Shown piece after piece: positions 8,401 to 16,074 of a stretch of 64,000 bases of DNA. Source of the stretch: Moorella sp. Hama-1 (GTDB lineage Bacteria > Bacillota > DSM-521 > Neomoorellales > Neomoorellaceae); the NCBI RefSeq assembly GCF_023734095.1, contig NZ_AP024620.1, positions 926,501 through 990,500 on the forward strand. Direction: 5' to 3'. A program made the position numbers and the translations under genes. The notes below the pieces were generated by a model. It was not told where the DNA came from. It saw nothing but the letters and a program-made list of their open reading frames with translations, and searched no databases. Numbering within the stretch: the stretch's first letter is position 1; each line of letters begins with the position of its first letter.

Positions 8401-8904
8401 TTGGAGGCTTTAATCAAACCACAAGAGGTTAAAGTAGGCATAGCCGAATGGCAAGTCCTGGGGGCACCAGGGCGCCTGGTTACCCTGGGCTTGGGCTCCT
8501 GCGTGGGCATCGCCCTTTATGATCCCCGGAACCGCCTGGGTGGGTTGGCCCACATTATGCTGCCGGACAGCAGCCAGTTCCAGGACCGCAGCAACCGGGC
8601 CAAGTTTGCCGACCTGGCCATCCCTGATCTGGTGGCGGCCCTGGGGCGGCAGGGCGCCCGGCCGGGGCGGCTGGTGGCCAAAATAGCCGGCGGCGCCCAG
8701 ATGTTCACCTCCGGGGACCGGCACCTTTCCCTGTTAAATATCGGCCAGCGCAACGCCGCCATGGTGCGTAAAACCCTGGCCGATCTGGCCATCCCCTTGG
8801 TGGCGGAAGACACCGGCGGCAACTACGGTCGCACCATGATCTTTGACCTGGAAAAGGGTGATGTCCTGATCCGGACCATCGGCCAGCCTATCAAAGTAAT
8901 TTAA
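8401..8904 (+). CDS. cheD: CheD, chemoreceptor glutamine deamidase
   Basis: CheD deamidates glutamines on methyl-accepting chemotaxis receptors and, in Firmicutes, pairs with CheC to tune CheY-P levels. The 167-residue protein has the family core LGLGSCVGIALYDP, with the catalytic Cys in GSCVG, then GLAHIMLPDS with the catalytic His, followed by KIAGGAQMF and NIGQRN. Start is TTG at 8401, after GAGAGGAAAGG. It begins a chemotaxis run (cheD, cheR, cheC, cheY, fliM, fliY) on the + strand, opposite the TPR gene, so a promoter is expected in 8286-8400, although no strong consensus was found there. Confidence 0.94.
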   Translation: MEALIKPQEVKVGIAEWQVLGAPGRLVTLGLGSCVGIALYDPRNRLGGLAHIMLPDSSQFQDRSNRAKFADLAIPDLVAALGRQGARPGRLVAKIAGGAQMFTSGDRHLSLLNIGQRNAAMVRKTLADLAIPLVAEDTGGNYGRTMIFDLEKGDVLIRTIGQPIKVI

Positions 8905-8905
8905 T

Positions 8906-9065
8906 AGCAGAACCCTATTTTCGGCGGAGCCCCTCATGACGGCATACCGCCGCCAGCGAACGGGAGAAATGAGAGTTCGGTAAGCTTTAATCTGAAACTG
9001 GCGCAGCCAGTTTCGACAAGCCTCCCACCTCTAACCTCCCACCTCAAACATCTCATTCCGGAGGA
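8906..9065 (+). repeat. Dispersed repeat family R1, complete copy before cheR
   Basis: A 160-base intergenic repeat. It begins with AGAACCCTATTTTCGG, contains a perfect hairpin at 8994-9014 (GAAACTGGC, loop GCA, GCCAGTTTC), and ends with CATCTCATTCCGGAGGA. The final GGAGGA is the ribosome binding site of cheR. Near-identical copies lie at 54784-54933 (+) and 25228-25392 (-). Confidence 0.8.
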
Positions 9066-9069
9066 AAAG

Positions 9070-9840
9070 ATGGATTTTGCCGAGTTTAAACAGGAGGTGC
9101 ACCGGCGCTTCGGCCTCTACCTGGACGGCTATAAAGAGCCCCAGCTGAAACGGCGCATTGACAGCCTGATGGCCGTCCTGCAGGTGCCCGATTACGCCGC
9201 CTACCTGAACCTGCTGGCCGGGGACAGCCAGCAGTGGCAGCGGTTTATTGATAAAATCACCATCAACGTTTCCGAGTTTTTTCGTAACCCGGAAATTTTT
9301 GCCAGGCTGGAGAAAGAGATTCTGCCGCCCCTGCTGGCTACCTTTCATAACCTGAAGGTCTGGAGCGCCGGCTGCGCCGACGGGCCCGAACCCTACTCGG
9401 TGGCCATTTTGCTGGCGGAACTGGCCCCAGGGGGCCGGCACCAGATCCAGGCCACAGATATTGACCCCGGCGCCCTGGCGGCGGCGCGCCGGGCCGTCTA
9501 TGGCGAGCGCTCCGTCCAGGCCGTCACGCCTGACCGCCAGGCCCGTTATTTCCAGCGGGAAGGAGAAGGCTTCCGCCTCCGGGAGCAGATCCGGGGTATG
9601 GTCAATTTCCGCCAGCTGGATCTCTTAAAAGACCCCTACGGCAGCGGCTACCACCTGCTTATTTGCCGCAATGTAGTCATCTACTTTACCGCCGCCACCC
9701 AGAATGAACTCTACCGGCGTTTTTACCAGGCCCTGGCGCCGGGAGGCGTGCTCTTTATCGGCGCCACAGAGAGCCTGTTTCAATACCGGGAGCTGGGGTA
9801 CGAAAAGATCGCCCCCTGGTTCTACCGCCGCCCTGCATAG
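9070..9840 (+). CDS. cheR: CheR, chemoreceptor methyltransferase
   Basis: CheR transfers methyl groups from S-adenosylmethionine to glutamates of chemotaxis receptors. The 256-residue protein has an all-alpha N-terminal domain (FAEFKQEVHRRFGLYLDGYK) and a Rossmann methyltransferase domain with WSAGCADGPEPYSVAILL (the SAM-binding loop), ATDIDPGALAAARRAVY, and LLICRNVVIYFTAATQ. The ATG at 9070 is preceded by CGGAGGAAAAG, a ribosome site contributed by the end of the R1 repeat. Its neighbours cheD and cheC fit a complete Bacillus-type adaptation module. Confidence 0.95.
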   Translation: MDFAEFKQEVHRRFGLYLDGYKEPQLKRRIDSLMAVLQVPDYAAYLNLLAGDSQQWQRFIDKITINVSEFFRNPEIFARLEKEILPPLLATFHNLKVWSAGCADGPEPYSVAILLAELAPGGRHQIQATDIDPGALAAARRAVYGERSVQAVTPDRQARYFQREGEGFRLREQIRGMVNFRQLDLLKDPYGSGYHLLICRNVVIYFTAATQNELYRRFYQALAPGGVLFIGATESLFQYRELGYEKIAPWFYRRPA

Positions 9841-9861
9841 ATGCCCTGGGAGGGAGGAGTA

Positions 9862-10482
9862 ATGGATACCTGGGATAAACTCAACGCCCTGCACCTGGAC
9901 GCCCTGAGGGAGATCGGCAATATCGGCGCCGGTAATGCCGCTACTTCCCTGGCCGGGCTCCTGAACAACCGGATCCAGATGACCGTACCCCGGGCCGGGG
10001 TCCTGCCCTTGAAGGATATAGCCGGCCTGGTGGGCAACGAGGAAGACCCGGTGGCCTGTGTGGAGTTTACCGTTACCGGCCCGGCCCCGAGCAAGATCCT
10101 TTTCCTCCTCAGCGAAGCCAGCGCCTACCTGCTGGTGGACCTGCTCCTGGGCCGGCCCCGGGGAACGACGACGGCCCTGGAGGAAATGGGGAGTTCCGTC
10201 CTGACGGAGGTCAGCAACATCCTGACGGGTTCCTTTTTAAGCGCCTTTGCCGATTTCACCCATCTCAATTTTAAACCCACAGTCCCGGCCTTTGCCTTTG
10301 ATATGCTGGGGGCGGTCTTGAGTTCCGCCTTCCTGGAGGGGGGTTACTTTTCCGACCGGGCTTTAGTTATCGAGACGAGGTTTTATGGAGAAGAAATTAC
10401 CATCGACGGGCACTTTTTCCTGATTCCTGAAGACCGGGCCCTGGGTAAAATCCTGCAATCCCTGGGGCTCCAGTTAGATTGA
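9862..10482 (+). CDS. cheC: CheC, CheY-P phosphatase
   Basis: CheC dephosphorylates CheY-P and binds CheD. Two phosphatase motifs of the form (D/S)xxxExxN are visible: DALREIGNIGAGNAATSLAG near residues 12-31, and SVLTEVSNILTGSF in the second half, each followed by a conserved Pro. The protein has about 206 residues, the usual length. ATG 9862 is chosen over the in-frame ATG 9841 because GGGAGGAGTA precedes it directly and the family begins with this helix. Translation from 9841 would only add seven residues abutting the cheR stop. Confidence 0.92.
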   Translation: MDTWDKLNALHLDALREIGNIGAGNAATSLAGLLNNRIQMTVPRAGVLPLKDIAGLVGNEEDPVACVEFTVTGPAPSKILFLLSEASAYLLVDLLLGRPRGTTTALEEMGSSVLTEVSNILTGSFLSAFADFTHLNFKPTVPAFAFDMLGAVLSSAFLEGGYFSDRALVIETRFYGEEITIDGHFFLIPEDRALGKILQSLGLQLD

Positions 10483-10504
10483 AAATGGGGGGACGCCAAG
10501 ATTT

Positions 10505-10867
10505 ATGGGCAAGCGCGTATTAGTTGTCGACGATGCGGCCTTCATGCGCATGATGATCAAAGACATCCTGCTGAAAAACGGTTATGAAATAGCCGGCGAA
10601 GCGGAAAACGGGCAGAAGGCCGTGGCCTTGTACCAGGAACTCCGGCCGGACGTGGTGACCATGGATATCACCATGCCGGAAATGGACGGCATTGCCGCCG
10701 TCAAGGCCATCAAGCAGATCGACCCCCAGGCGCGGATAATCATGTGCAGCGCCATGGGCCAGCAGTTGATGGTCATGGAAGCCATCCAGGCCGGCGCCCG
10801 GGATTTTATAGTCAAGCCCTTCCAGCAGGATCGGGTTCTCCAGTCCCTGGAAAAGGCCCTGGCCTAG
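10505..10867 (+). CDS. cheY: CheY, chemotaxis response regulator
   Basis: A single-domain receiver of 120 residues. The acidic pocket (VVDDAAFMRMM), phosphoacceptor Asp (VVTMDITMPEMDG), the Ser/Thr switch (IIMCSAMGQ) and the conserved Lys (DFIVKPF) are all present. Phosphorylated CheY binds FliM and FliY at the motor switch, and those genes follow directly. It starts with ATG at 10505 after a GGGGGGACGCC ribosome site. Confidence 0.95.
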   Translation: MGKRVLVVDDAAFMRMMIKDILLKNGYEIAGEAENGQKAVALYQELRPDVVTMDITMPEMDGIAAVKAIKQIDPQARIIMCSAMGQQLMVMEAIQAGARDFIVKPFQQDRVLQSLEKALA

Positions 10868-10882
10868 GACGGGGGAGCTGCT

Positions 10883-11854
10883 ATGGCCGACGTCCTGTCC
10901 CAGGCGGAAATTGACGCCCTTCTGCAGGCCATGACCAGCGGCGAGGTCCAGACCGAAGCTATCAAGGAAGAGGCCGCTCCCAAGGCCAAGAAGTACGATT
11001 TCCGCCGGCCCAATAAGTTTTCTAAGGAACACCTGCGGACCCTTTACATGATCCATGAGAATTACGGGCGCCTGGTGGCCAACTTCCTGTCGGCCTACCT
11101 GCGGGCCAATATCCAGGTCAAAATCGTCTCGGTAGAGCAGATGACCTACGAGGATTTTATCCTCTCCCTGCCGACGCCGACCTTGATGAATATCTTTACC
11201 ATGGAGCCCCTGAAGGGTTCGGCTGTCCTGGAGACCAATATGAGTTTCATTTTCCCCATTATCGACCTGCTCTTCGGCGGCCGGGGGGAGATGGTGTCCC
11301 AGAACCGGGAATTAACGGAGATCGAGCTCCACGTCCTGCGGCGGTTGAACGGCCGCATCCTGGAGCAGTTGTCCTATTCCTGGTCGGACATCCAGGGCAT
11401 TACGCCCAAACTGGAGAATATGGAGACCAACCCCCAGTTTACCCAGGCCATCTCCCCCAATGAGACCGTGGCCGTCATCACCCTGGGCACCACGGTGGGA
11501 CAGTACGAGGGTCTCTTGAACCTCTGCCTGCCTTACCTGCTCCTGGAGCCCGTTATCTCTCGCTTGTCAGCCAGCCATTGGTTCGCCGCCGGCACCGAGG
11601 GGGAGGTCCGGCCCGATTACCGGGCGGTGGTGGAGCAGATCCTGGCCGGGGTGCCGGTGGAACTCATCGCTTATATCGGCCGGACCCGCCTGCCGGTACG
11701 GGATTTTATCCAGCTCCAGGTGGGGGATGTCATTACCCTGGAGAAAACAGTGGGCGAGGACCTGGAACTCTACGTCGACGGGCATCATAAGTTCCAGGTG
11801 CAGCCGGGGACTGTAAATAAAAAAATTGCCGTCCAGGTAACGGAGGTGGTATAA
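10883..11854 (+). CDS. fliM: FliM, flagellar motor switch protein
   Basis: FliM forms the middle of the motor C-ring and binds CheY-P. The 323-residue protein begins with the CheY-binding peptide LSQAEIDALLQAM. A CheC-like middle domain follows (FSKEHLRTLYMIHENYGRL, SVEQMTYEDFI, PIIDLLFGGRG), and the C-terminal SpoA/FliN-like domain includes LPVRDFIQLQVGDVI. Length and order match the family. The stop codon abuts the GTG start of fliY. Confidence 0.96.
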   Translation: MADVLSQAEIDALLQAMTSGEVQTEAIKEEAAPKAKKYDFRRPNKFSKEHLRTLYMIHENYGRLVANFLSAYLRANIQVKIVSVEQMTYEDFILSLPTPTLMNIFTMEPLKGSAVLETNMSFIFPIIDLLFGGRGEMVSQNRELTEIELHVLRRLNGRILEQLSYSWSDIQGITPKLENMETNPQFTQAISPNETVAVITLGTTVGQYEGLLNLCLPYLLLEPVISRLSASHWFAAGTEGEVRPDYRAVVEQILAGVPVELIAYIGRTRLPVRDFIQLQVGDVITLEKTVGEDLELYVDGHHKFQVQPGTVNKKIAVQVTEVV

Positions 11855-13144
11855 GTGGCGGATTTTTTATCCCAGGAAGAGATAGACGCCCTGTTGAGCG
11901 GCAAGGGGGGCTCCCCAGGGAGTGGTGCAACGGAACCTGCCGCTACGCCCAGTCTGGAAGATGCCCTGACCGACCTGGAAAAAGATACTCTGGGGGAAAT
12001 CGGTAATATCTCCATGGGCAGCGCGGCTACGGCCCTGTCCCAGATTCTCAATAAAAGGGTGTTGATCACCACCCCGACCATCAAGATTATGACCCCGGCG
12101 GAGCTGTTTGCCACCTTTCAGATTCCTTACGTCCTGGTGGAGGTAAACTTCACCGACGGCCTCCAGGGTTCCAACCTCCTGATTATCAAGGTCAGTGACG
12201 CGGCCATTATTGCCGACCTGATGATGGGCGGCAGCGGCCAGGGGGTAACCCCGGAACTGGATGAAATCAAGAGCAGTGCCGTGGCCGAGGCCATGAATCA
12301 AATGGTCGGCAGCGCCGCCACCTCCATGGCTACCATTTTCCAGCGCAGTGTCAAGATCACCCCGCCGCACCTGACGGCGGTTAATTTTCAAAACGAAACT
12401 TATAATTCACCCTGGGCTGCGGAACAGGCCATAGCTGTGGTTTACTTTCGAATGGAAATCGAGGGCCTGGTAGACAGCCAGATCATGCAGGTAATACCGG
12501 TGGAAGTGGCCCGGGACGAAGTTGATATGTTAATGAACGGTAATGCCGCGGCGCCGGCTGCAGATGAGGAAGCCGCGGCGACCGGTGCTGTGACCCCGGC
12601 ACCGGCCGCCACTGGTGCGGTCGCCGGCGCGGCAGCCCCGGCAGGGGAAAATGGGCCTGGCTCCCAAATGTCGGGCGCCGGTTCTTATGCCACCGGCCAG
12701 GTGCCACTGGCACCGGCTATAACTGGTGCTGCCCCGGCCAGCCCGGCGCCGCCAGTTAGCGGCCCTCAGATGCCGCCGCCAGCCGGCCAGCCGGTACTTT
12801 CCAGCAGTACCCAGGGCTCCGGTAGAAGCGGAAGCGCGGCTGGAGGTGGTGCCCGCCAGGGACAGGTCTACGGCGCCCCGTCCCGCAATATTGACCTCAT
12901 CCTGGATGTGCCCCTGGACATTGAGGTGATCTTGGGTTCGGCCCTGAAACGCATCCAGGATATCCTGAGCCTGGCCCCGGGGTCCATTGTCGAGCTGGAC
13001 CGCCTGGCGGAAGAGCCGGTGCAGATCACCGTCAACGGCACCCCCATTGCCCAGGGGGAAGTAGTCATTGTTAACGAAAACTTTGGCGTGCGTATCACCC
13101 ATATCCTGGAACCCCAGGAGCGTATCAACCACCTGCGCCAGTAG
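11855..13144 (+). CDS. fliY: FliY, motor switch phosphatase (FliN fusion)
   Basis: FliY replaces FliN in many Firmicutes and combines a CheC-type phosphatase with the FliN surface domain. The N-terminus repeats the FliM-like CheY-binding peptide (LSQEEIDALLSGKG). The middle has DTLGEIGNISMGSAAT and SAVAEAMNQMVGSA, two phosphatase-type motifs. A long Ala/Pro/Gly linker runs from about residue 225 to 335, and the C-terminal SpoA domain is LDVPLDIEVILGSALKRIQDIL through GVRITHIL. At 429 residues it is longer than B. subtilis FliY, mostly because of the linker. It ends the flagellar run in this window. Confidence 0.94.
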   Translation: MADFLSQEEIDALLSGKGGSPGSGATEPAATPSLEDALTDLEKDTLGEIGNISMGSAATALSQILNKRVLITTPTIKIMTPAELFATFQIPYVLVEVNFTDGLQGSNLLIIKVSDAAIIADLMMGGSGQGVTPELDEIKSSAVAEAMNQMVGSAATSMATIFQRSVKITPPHLTAVNFQNETYNSPWAAEQAIAVVYFRMEIEGLVDSQIMQVIPVEVARDEVDMLMNGNAAAPAADEEAAATGAVTPAPAATGAVAGAAAPAGENGPGSQMSGAGSYATGQVPLAPAITGAAPASPAPPVSGPQMPPPAGQPVLSSSTQGSGRSGSAAGGGARQGQVYGAPSRNIDLILDVPLDIEVILGSALKRIQDILSLAPGSIVELDRLAEEPVQITVNGTPIAQGEVVIVNENFGVRITHILEPQERINHLRQ

Positions 13145-13288
13145 GCAGCCGCCGGTGAGACTGGCACCATCTTCTCGCAGATCCGGTGGGCCGGTTTAGC
13201 CCTCCAGTAGACTTGCGGCCTGCAGGTCGGGGTGAGGAGCTACCCGGATATGGTGAGCCGTTACTGCGATTATTCGCGGTAGTATATC

Positions 13289-13314
13289 AAAAAACCGGAG
13301 CCTGAGGGCTCCGG
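13289..13314 (-). terminator. Rho-independent terminator of the SASP gene
   Basis: On the minus strand CCGGAGCC pairs with GGCTCCGG around a short loop and is followed by six T residues. It lies just beyond the stop of the 13324-13503 gene. Confidence 0.85.
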
Positions 13315-13323
13315 CGAGGGCAG

Positions 13324-13503
13324 TTACAAGTGGTTATTCACCAGCGACTGTTCAGCTTTTTCAATGGCTAGTCGGACCAGGTTGCCGCACTGGCGGGACG
13401 GCACGCCGCCCCACCCTTCAGTGGCCACGGTGTCGGCGACGCCTAACTCCTTGGCCAGCTCCCATTTCAGAGCATCGGACATAATCCCGCGCCTTCTGGC
13501 CAT
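13324..13503 (-). CDS. Alpha/beta-type small acid-soluble spore protein
   Basis: Alpha/beta SASPs coat and protect DNA in the dormant spore and are degraded at germination. The 59-residue protein has LKWELAKELGV, which holds the germination-protease cleavage region, and the DNA-binding C-terminal part GNLVRLAIEKAEQSL, in the usual order and length. ATG 13503 is chosen because AGGAGG lies seven bases upstream; an in-frame TTG six bases earlier would overlap that site. It ends at a strong terminator. The gene indicates a spore-former. It should be under forespore sigma-G control, but I did not identify the promoter. Confidence 0.88.
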   Translation of the reverse strand: MARRRGIMSDALKWELAKELGVADTVATEGWGGVPSRQCGNLVRLAIEKAEQSLVNNHL

Positions 13504-13654
13504 GAGCAAGCCTCCTTTTGGTACTGCCCTCCGCTAATTAGCTTCGACCGTCACCGCCCTTCCCATACAAGACATTACTGGAAAACGAGATTGCCGGTGG
13601 ATACCTGCGCCGTCACGTACCAGTAGAGGTTAAAAAGGGTTCACCTGTATAGCA

Positions 13655-13684
13655 AAGGCCGGGTCGCAGAGGCAACCCGGCCTT
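13655..13684 (-). terminator. Terminator-like hairpin after the YflT-like gene
   Basis: AAGGCCGGGT and ACCCGGCCTT form a ten-base-pair stem 17 bases beyond the stop of the 13701-14195 gene. The following T-run is short on either strand, so strength is uncertain. Confidence 0.65.
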
Positions 13685-13700
13685 ACTTTTACTCCGGAAA

Positions 13701-14195
13701 CTAGTGGATACGGACCTGGTCGGCGCCGTGATCCTTGAGAATCTTATTGGCCTGGTCAGCCCGCTGCTCGTCGCAGCGGACAGAGACCAGCATTTTGCCC
13801 TGGCGGATGTCGTTCTCATACTCCCGGCTCTCGGTTTCGGGGATGCCCCAGTCAATGAGCCCGCCGGCGACACCTCCGGTGGCCGCACCCGAGAGGAGGC
13901 CGGCAATGGGGCCGGCGGCAATGAGGGGGCCGATACCGGGGATTACCAGGGCCCCGGCCCCGGCTGCCAGGCCGGCCAGGCCACCGAGAACACCGCCGGT
14001 GGTCATGCCGTCGCTGATGCCGCCGGCATCGGCGCCAGCACCCATGTTCAGGCCGCCTTCCCGGTCACCGCCCTCCCGGCCCTGATCCCGGGCCAGGATG
14101 GATATTTCGCGGTCAAAACCGGCCCGCCGCAGGTCCTCAATAGCCTCTTTAGCCACCTGTTCGTTACTGAAGACGGCAATCACAGTCTTTGCCAT
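13701..14195 (-). CDS. YflT/GsiB-class general stress protein with glycine-zipper
   Basis: A 164-residue protein with an N-terminal YflT-like alpha/beta domain (KTVIAVFSNEQVAKEAIEDL ... FDREISILARD), a central Gly/Ala-rich hydrophobic stretch (LGGLAGLAAGAGALVIPGIG and GLLSGAATGGVAGGLI) resembling a glycine-zipper membrane hairpin, and a C-terminal DUF1269-like domain (GKMLVSVRCDEQRADQANKIL). Such proteins are annotated as general stress proteins without a known biochemical role. A good AGGAGG ribosome site precedes the ATG. The gene stands alone with its own terminator-like hairpin. Confidence 0.8.
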   Translation of the reverse strand: MAKTVIAVFSNEQVAKEAIEDLRRAGFDREISILARDQGREGGDREGGLNMGAGADAGGISDGMTTGGVLGGLAGLAAGAGALVIPGIGPLIAAGPIAGLLSGAATGGVAGGLIDWGIPETESREYENDIRQGKMLVSVRCDEQRADQANKILKDHGADQVRIH

Positions 14196-14308
14196 AGCAA
14201 ATTCCTCCTTTGGCTAATCCAATTTATTTTTATTATGGCCTTTTACCTCGTCACTATGCGGATATAATTAATAATTAATAGGAGACTAATCGTAAGAGGT
14301 GACTTTTC

Positions 14309-15442
14309 TTGCAGTACGACGTTTTAATCTGCGGCGCCGGCCCGGCGGGGAGTACCTGCGGTCGCCTGCTGGCCCGCCAGGGCTTTAAAGTAGCCATCTT
14401 CGACCGGGCGCGTTTTCCCCGCTATAAACCCTGCGGTGGCGGTCTGACGGGCAAGGCCCAGGGCGAGTTGGAAAAAGGCTGGGAAGATTTAGTAGAAGAT
14501 ACTACCCACGAAGTTGTTTTTTACCACCGCCAGGAACAGCCCCTGAGGGTGACCAGCGACCGGCCGGTGGTCAGAATGGTCAGCCGGGAGAGATTGGACG
14601 CCTGGCTCCTGGAGGGGGCGATAAAGGCCGGGGTGACGGTCAGGGATGGTTACCCATTAGCGGTGGTTACGGAAACGGAAACCGGGGTAGCGGTTGGGGG
14701 GGTGGATGGCCATACCTGGGAGGGAAGTTTCCTGGTGGGGGCCGACGGCGCCCGCAGCCTGGTGCGGCGCAGCCTGCCCTTTCAAACCGGCGGGACGGCC
14801 GGCATAACCCTGGAGTGCGAAATGCCGCTTGACGCCGGTCATCTGGCGAGTTACCGGGGCCAGGTTCACCTGAGCTATGGCGGTATTCCCTCCGGCTACG
14901 GCTGGGTCTTTCCCAAGGGTGACCACCTCTCGGTGGGGATAGGCTCCTTCACCCGCCAGGTTAAGGGCCTGCGGCGCTACTTCGACACCTTCTGCCGCGG
15001 CCTGGGGCTGAAGGTGCCGGCGAATTTGCGCTGCCGGGGGGCGGTTATTCCGGCGGCCGGCGGCCAGGGGGGCGTCTTTCATACCCGCCGCGCCCTTTTA
15101 GTCGGCGATGCCGCCGGTTTGGTGGACCCCTTTTCCGGCGAAGGTATCTACTATGCCCTCCGCAGCGGCCGCCTGGCGGCGACGGCCATCCAGACCGCTG
15201 CTGACGGCGGTGGTGGCCTGGAGGCTTACTCTCGCCAGTTGAACGATGAGTTATTGCAACCCCTGCACTACGCCCGGCGAATCGCCCGGGTAGTCTATGC
15301 CCTGACCCCGGTAGTCCATCGCCTGGTAACGGCCAACCCTGAGGTGGCCCGGCGTCTGGTGGAGGTCCTCTTCGGGGGCGCTACCTATGCCGACCTGTGG
15401 CACTACTTGAGGGAACGCTACGCCATTTTTCGTTTAGCCTGA
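14309..15442 (+). CDS. FAD-dependent geranylgeranyl reductase family protein
   Basis: A 377-residue flavoprotein of the geranylgeranyl reductase/p-hydroxybenzoate hydroxylase fold. The N-terminal dinucleotide motif is LICGAGPAGSTCGRLLARQG, followed by the family motif PRYKPCGGGLTGKA and the second FAD motif VGDAAGLVDPFSGEGIYYAL. Related enzymes reduce double bonds of isoprenoid chains such as menaquinone or lipid precursors; the substrate here cannot be told from sequence. It starts with TTG at 14309 after AAGAGGTGA. It is monocistronic, with a terminator directly downstream. Confidence 0.85.
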   Translation: MQYDVLICGAGPAGSTCGRLLARQGFKVAIFDRARFPRYKPCGGGLTGKAQGELEKGWEDLVEDTTHEVVFYHRQEQPLRVTSDRPVVRMVSRERLDAWLLEGAIKAGVTVRDGYPLAVVTETETGVAVGGVDGHTWEGSFLVGADGARSLVRRSLPFQTGGTAGITLECEMPLDAGHLASYRGQVHLSYGGIPSGYGWVFPKGDHLSVGIGSFTRQVKGLRRYFDTFCRGLGLKVPANLRCRGAVIPAAGGQGGVFHTRRALLVGDAAGLVDPFSGEGIYYALRSGRLAATAIQTAADGGGGLEAYSRQLNDELLQPLHYARRIARVVYALTPVVHRLVTANPEVARRLVEVLFGGATYADLWHYLRERYAIFRLA

Positions 15443-15448
15443 TAACAG

Positions 15449-15503
15449 GCCTGACGCATGCTCCTATAGGTTGGTACCATATGTAGGATGAGTCAGGCTT
15501 TTT
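15449..15503 (+). terminator. Terminator of the geranylgeranyl reductase gene
   Basis: GCCTGAC (15449-15455) pairs with GTCAGGC (15492-15498), followed by TTTTT. The loop is long (36 bases). Confidence 0.7.
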
Positions 15504-15646
15504 GGCACGGCAAAGGCCTCAAGCCTGGCATGATAAAAAAAGTAGTGGCCAAAAAGCGCCGGAACATGCTAAAATAAGGTAGGATACGCATAACAAAGCT
15601 GGCCTCACCCACCGGGGACCCGGTTCCCAAAAGGGGGTGAGGCACT

Positions 15647-15766
15647 ATGGTACAGGTATCAGATGCTATTCAAATTGTAATAGCCGTTCTGCTACTGGAT
15701 CCGTGGTTGTCTCCATTTTCAACCTGCGGAAATAAGTTGACCTCTTATCCTGCTGCATCAGGTTAA
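15647..15766 (+). pseudogene. Short hydrophobic peptide, possible broken holin-like toxin
   Basis: ATG at 15647 follows a strong GGGGGTGAGG ribosome site that is buried in a hairpin (GCCTCACCC 15602-15610 with GGGTGAGGC 15635-15643), as in type I toxin mRNAs. The first 17 residues, MVQVSDAIQIVIAVLLL, look like the start of a small membrane toxin. In frame it then reads on for 22 non-hydrophobic residues to a TAA at 15764-15766. One base away, another frame supplies VVVSIFNLRK and a stop at 15733, the expected tail of a small holin-like toxin. A single-base loss near GGATCC at 15697 would explain this. The toxin reading is inference. Confidence 0.4.
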
Positions 15767-15828
15767 GAGGCCTTCTGAAACCCCGGTTGGGTGGGGCACG
15801 ACCCACAGCTTTAGTTTTGCGTATCCTT
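15734..15828 (-). ncRNA. Putative antisense/structured RNA (family R4, copy A)
   Basis: A minus-strand promoter (TTGCAA, 17 bases, TATAAT, at 15863-15835) places a start near 15828. The predicted RNA begins AAGGATACGCAAAACTAA, contains a GC-rich hairpin region and then a stem GGCCTCTTA/TAAGAGGTC, and would run into the 3' end of the short toxin-like ORF on the other strand. A second copy is at 44709-44803. The arrangement resembles antitoxin RNAs such as RatA. No Rfam family was firmly recognised. Confidence 0.45.
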
Positions 15829-15834
15829 AAATTT

Positions 15835-15863
15835 ATTATACCCGGTGCTAAGAATGATTGCAA
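15835..15863 (-). promoter_or_regulatory. Sigma-A-type promoter on the minus strand
   Basis: TTGCAA (15863-15858) and a perfect TATAAT (15840-15835) are separated by 17 bases, reading towards lower coordinates into the R4 RNA-like sequence. Confidence 0.65.
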
Positions 15864-15888
15864 GCACTGGCTGATAATATTTCAACTA

Positions 15889-15945
15889 CAAAATGAGAAT
15901 AAAAGGTTCTACCCCCTTGATATTGCGCCGGCAAAATGAGAATAA
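15889..15945 (+). promoter_or_regulatory. Direct repeat pair and hairpin before hdrC
   Basis: CAAAATGAGAATAA occurs at 15889-15902 and again at 15932-15945, 43 bases apart. Between and after them ACCCCC (15911-15916) can pair with GGGGGT (15948-15953), followed by seven T residues, which resembles an attenuator. The repeats could be an operator for the hdr-flx operon. No regulator is identified. Confidence 0.4.
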
Positions 15946-16074
15946 CCGGGGGTATTTTTTTAGGCCCGCCTTTTTTTCTAACGAAAAGAGGATTTTTAGC
16001 GGCCAGCAAGAATATAAAAGAGGAGTATTTTTTGAGCGTTTAAGTTCCGGCAGGAACAAGAGAGGGTGAGAAAC

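Larger units (their letters stand above)
15580..15830. repeat. 251-bp element with inverted ends (toxin-antitoxin-like)
   Basis: The left end AGGATACGCA-TAACAAAGCTG (15581-15601) is an imperfect inverted copy of the right end, which on the minus strand reads AGGATACGCAAAACTAAAGCTG. Between them lie a hairpin that covers a ribosome site (15602-15643), a short hydrophobic ORF, and a minus-strand promoter. Together these suggest a small mobile or duplicated RNA/peptide element. Confidence 0.5.

Noticed and set aside
13324-13509. SASP start at TTG 13509
   Set aside because: It lies too close to AGGAGG; the ATG at 13503 has proper spacing.
15499-15520. Sigma-54 promoter (TTGGCACGG) after the reductase gene
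   Set aside because: The TTGC half at the right distance is missing.
15734-15828. c-di-GMP-I riboswitch
   Set aside because: ACGCAAA followed by GC and GGGTC recalls the 3' half of that aptamer, but the promoter excludes the 5' half and the rest does not match.
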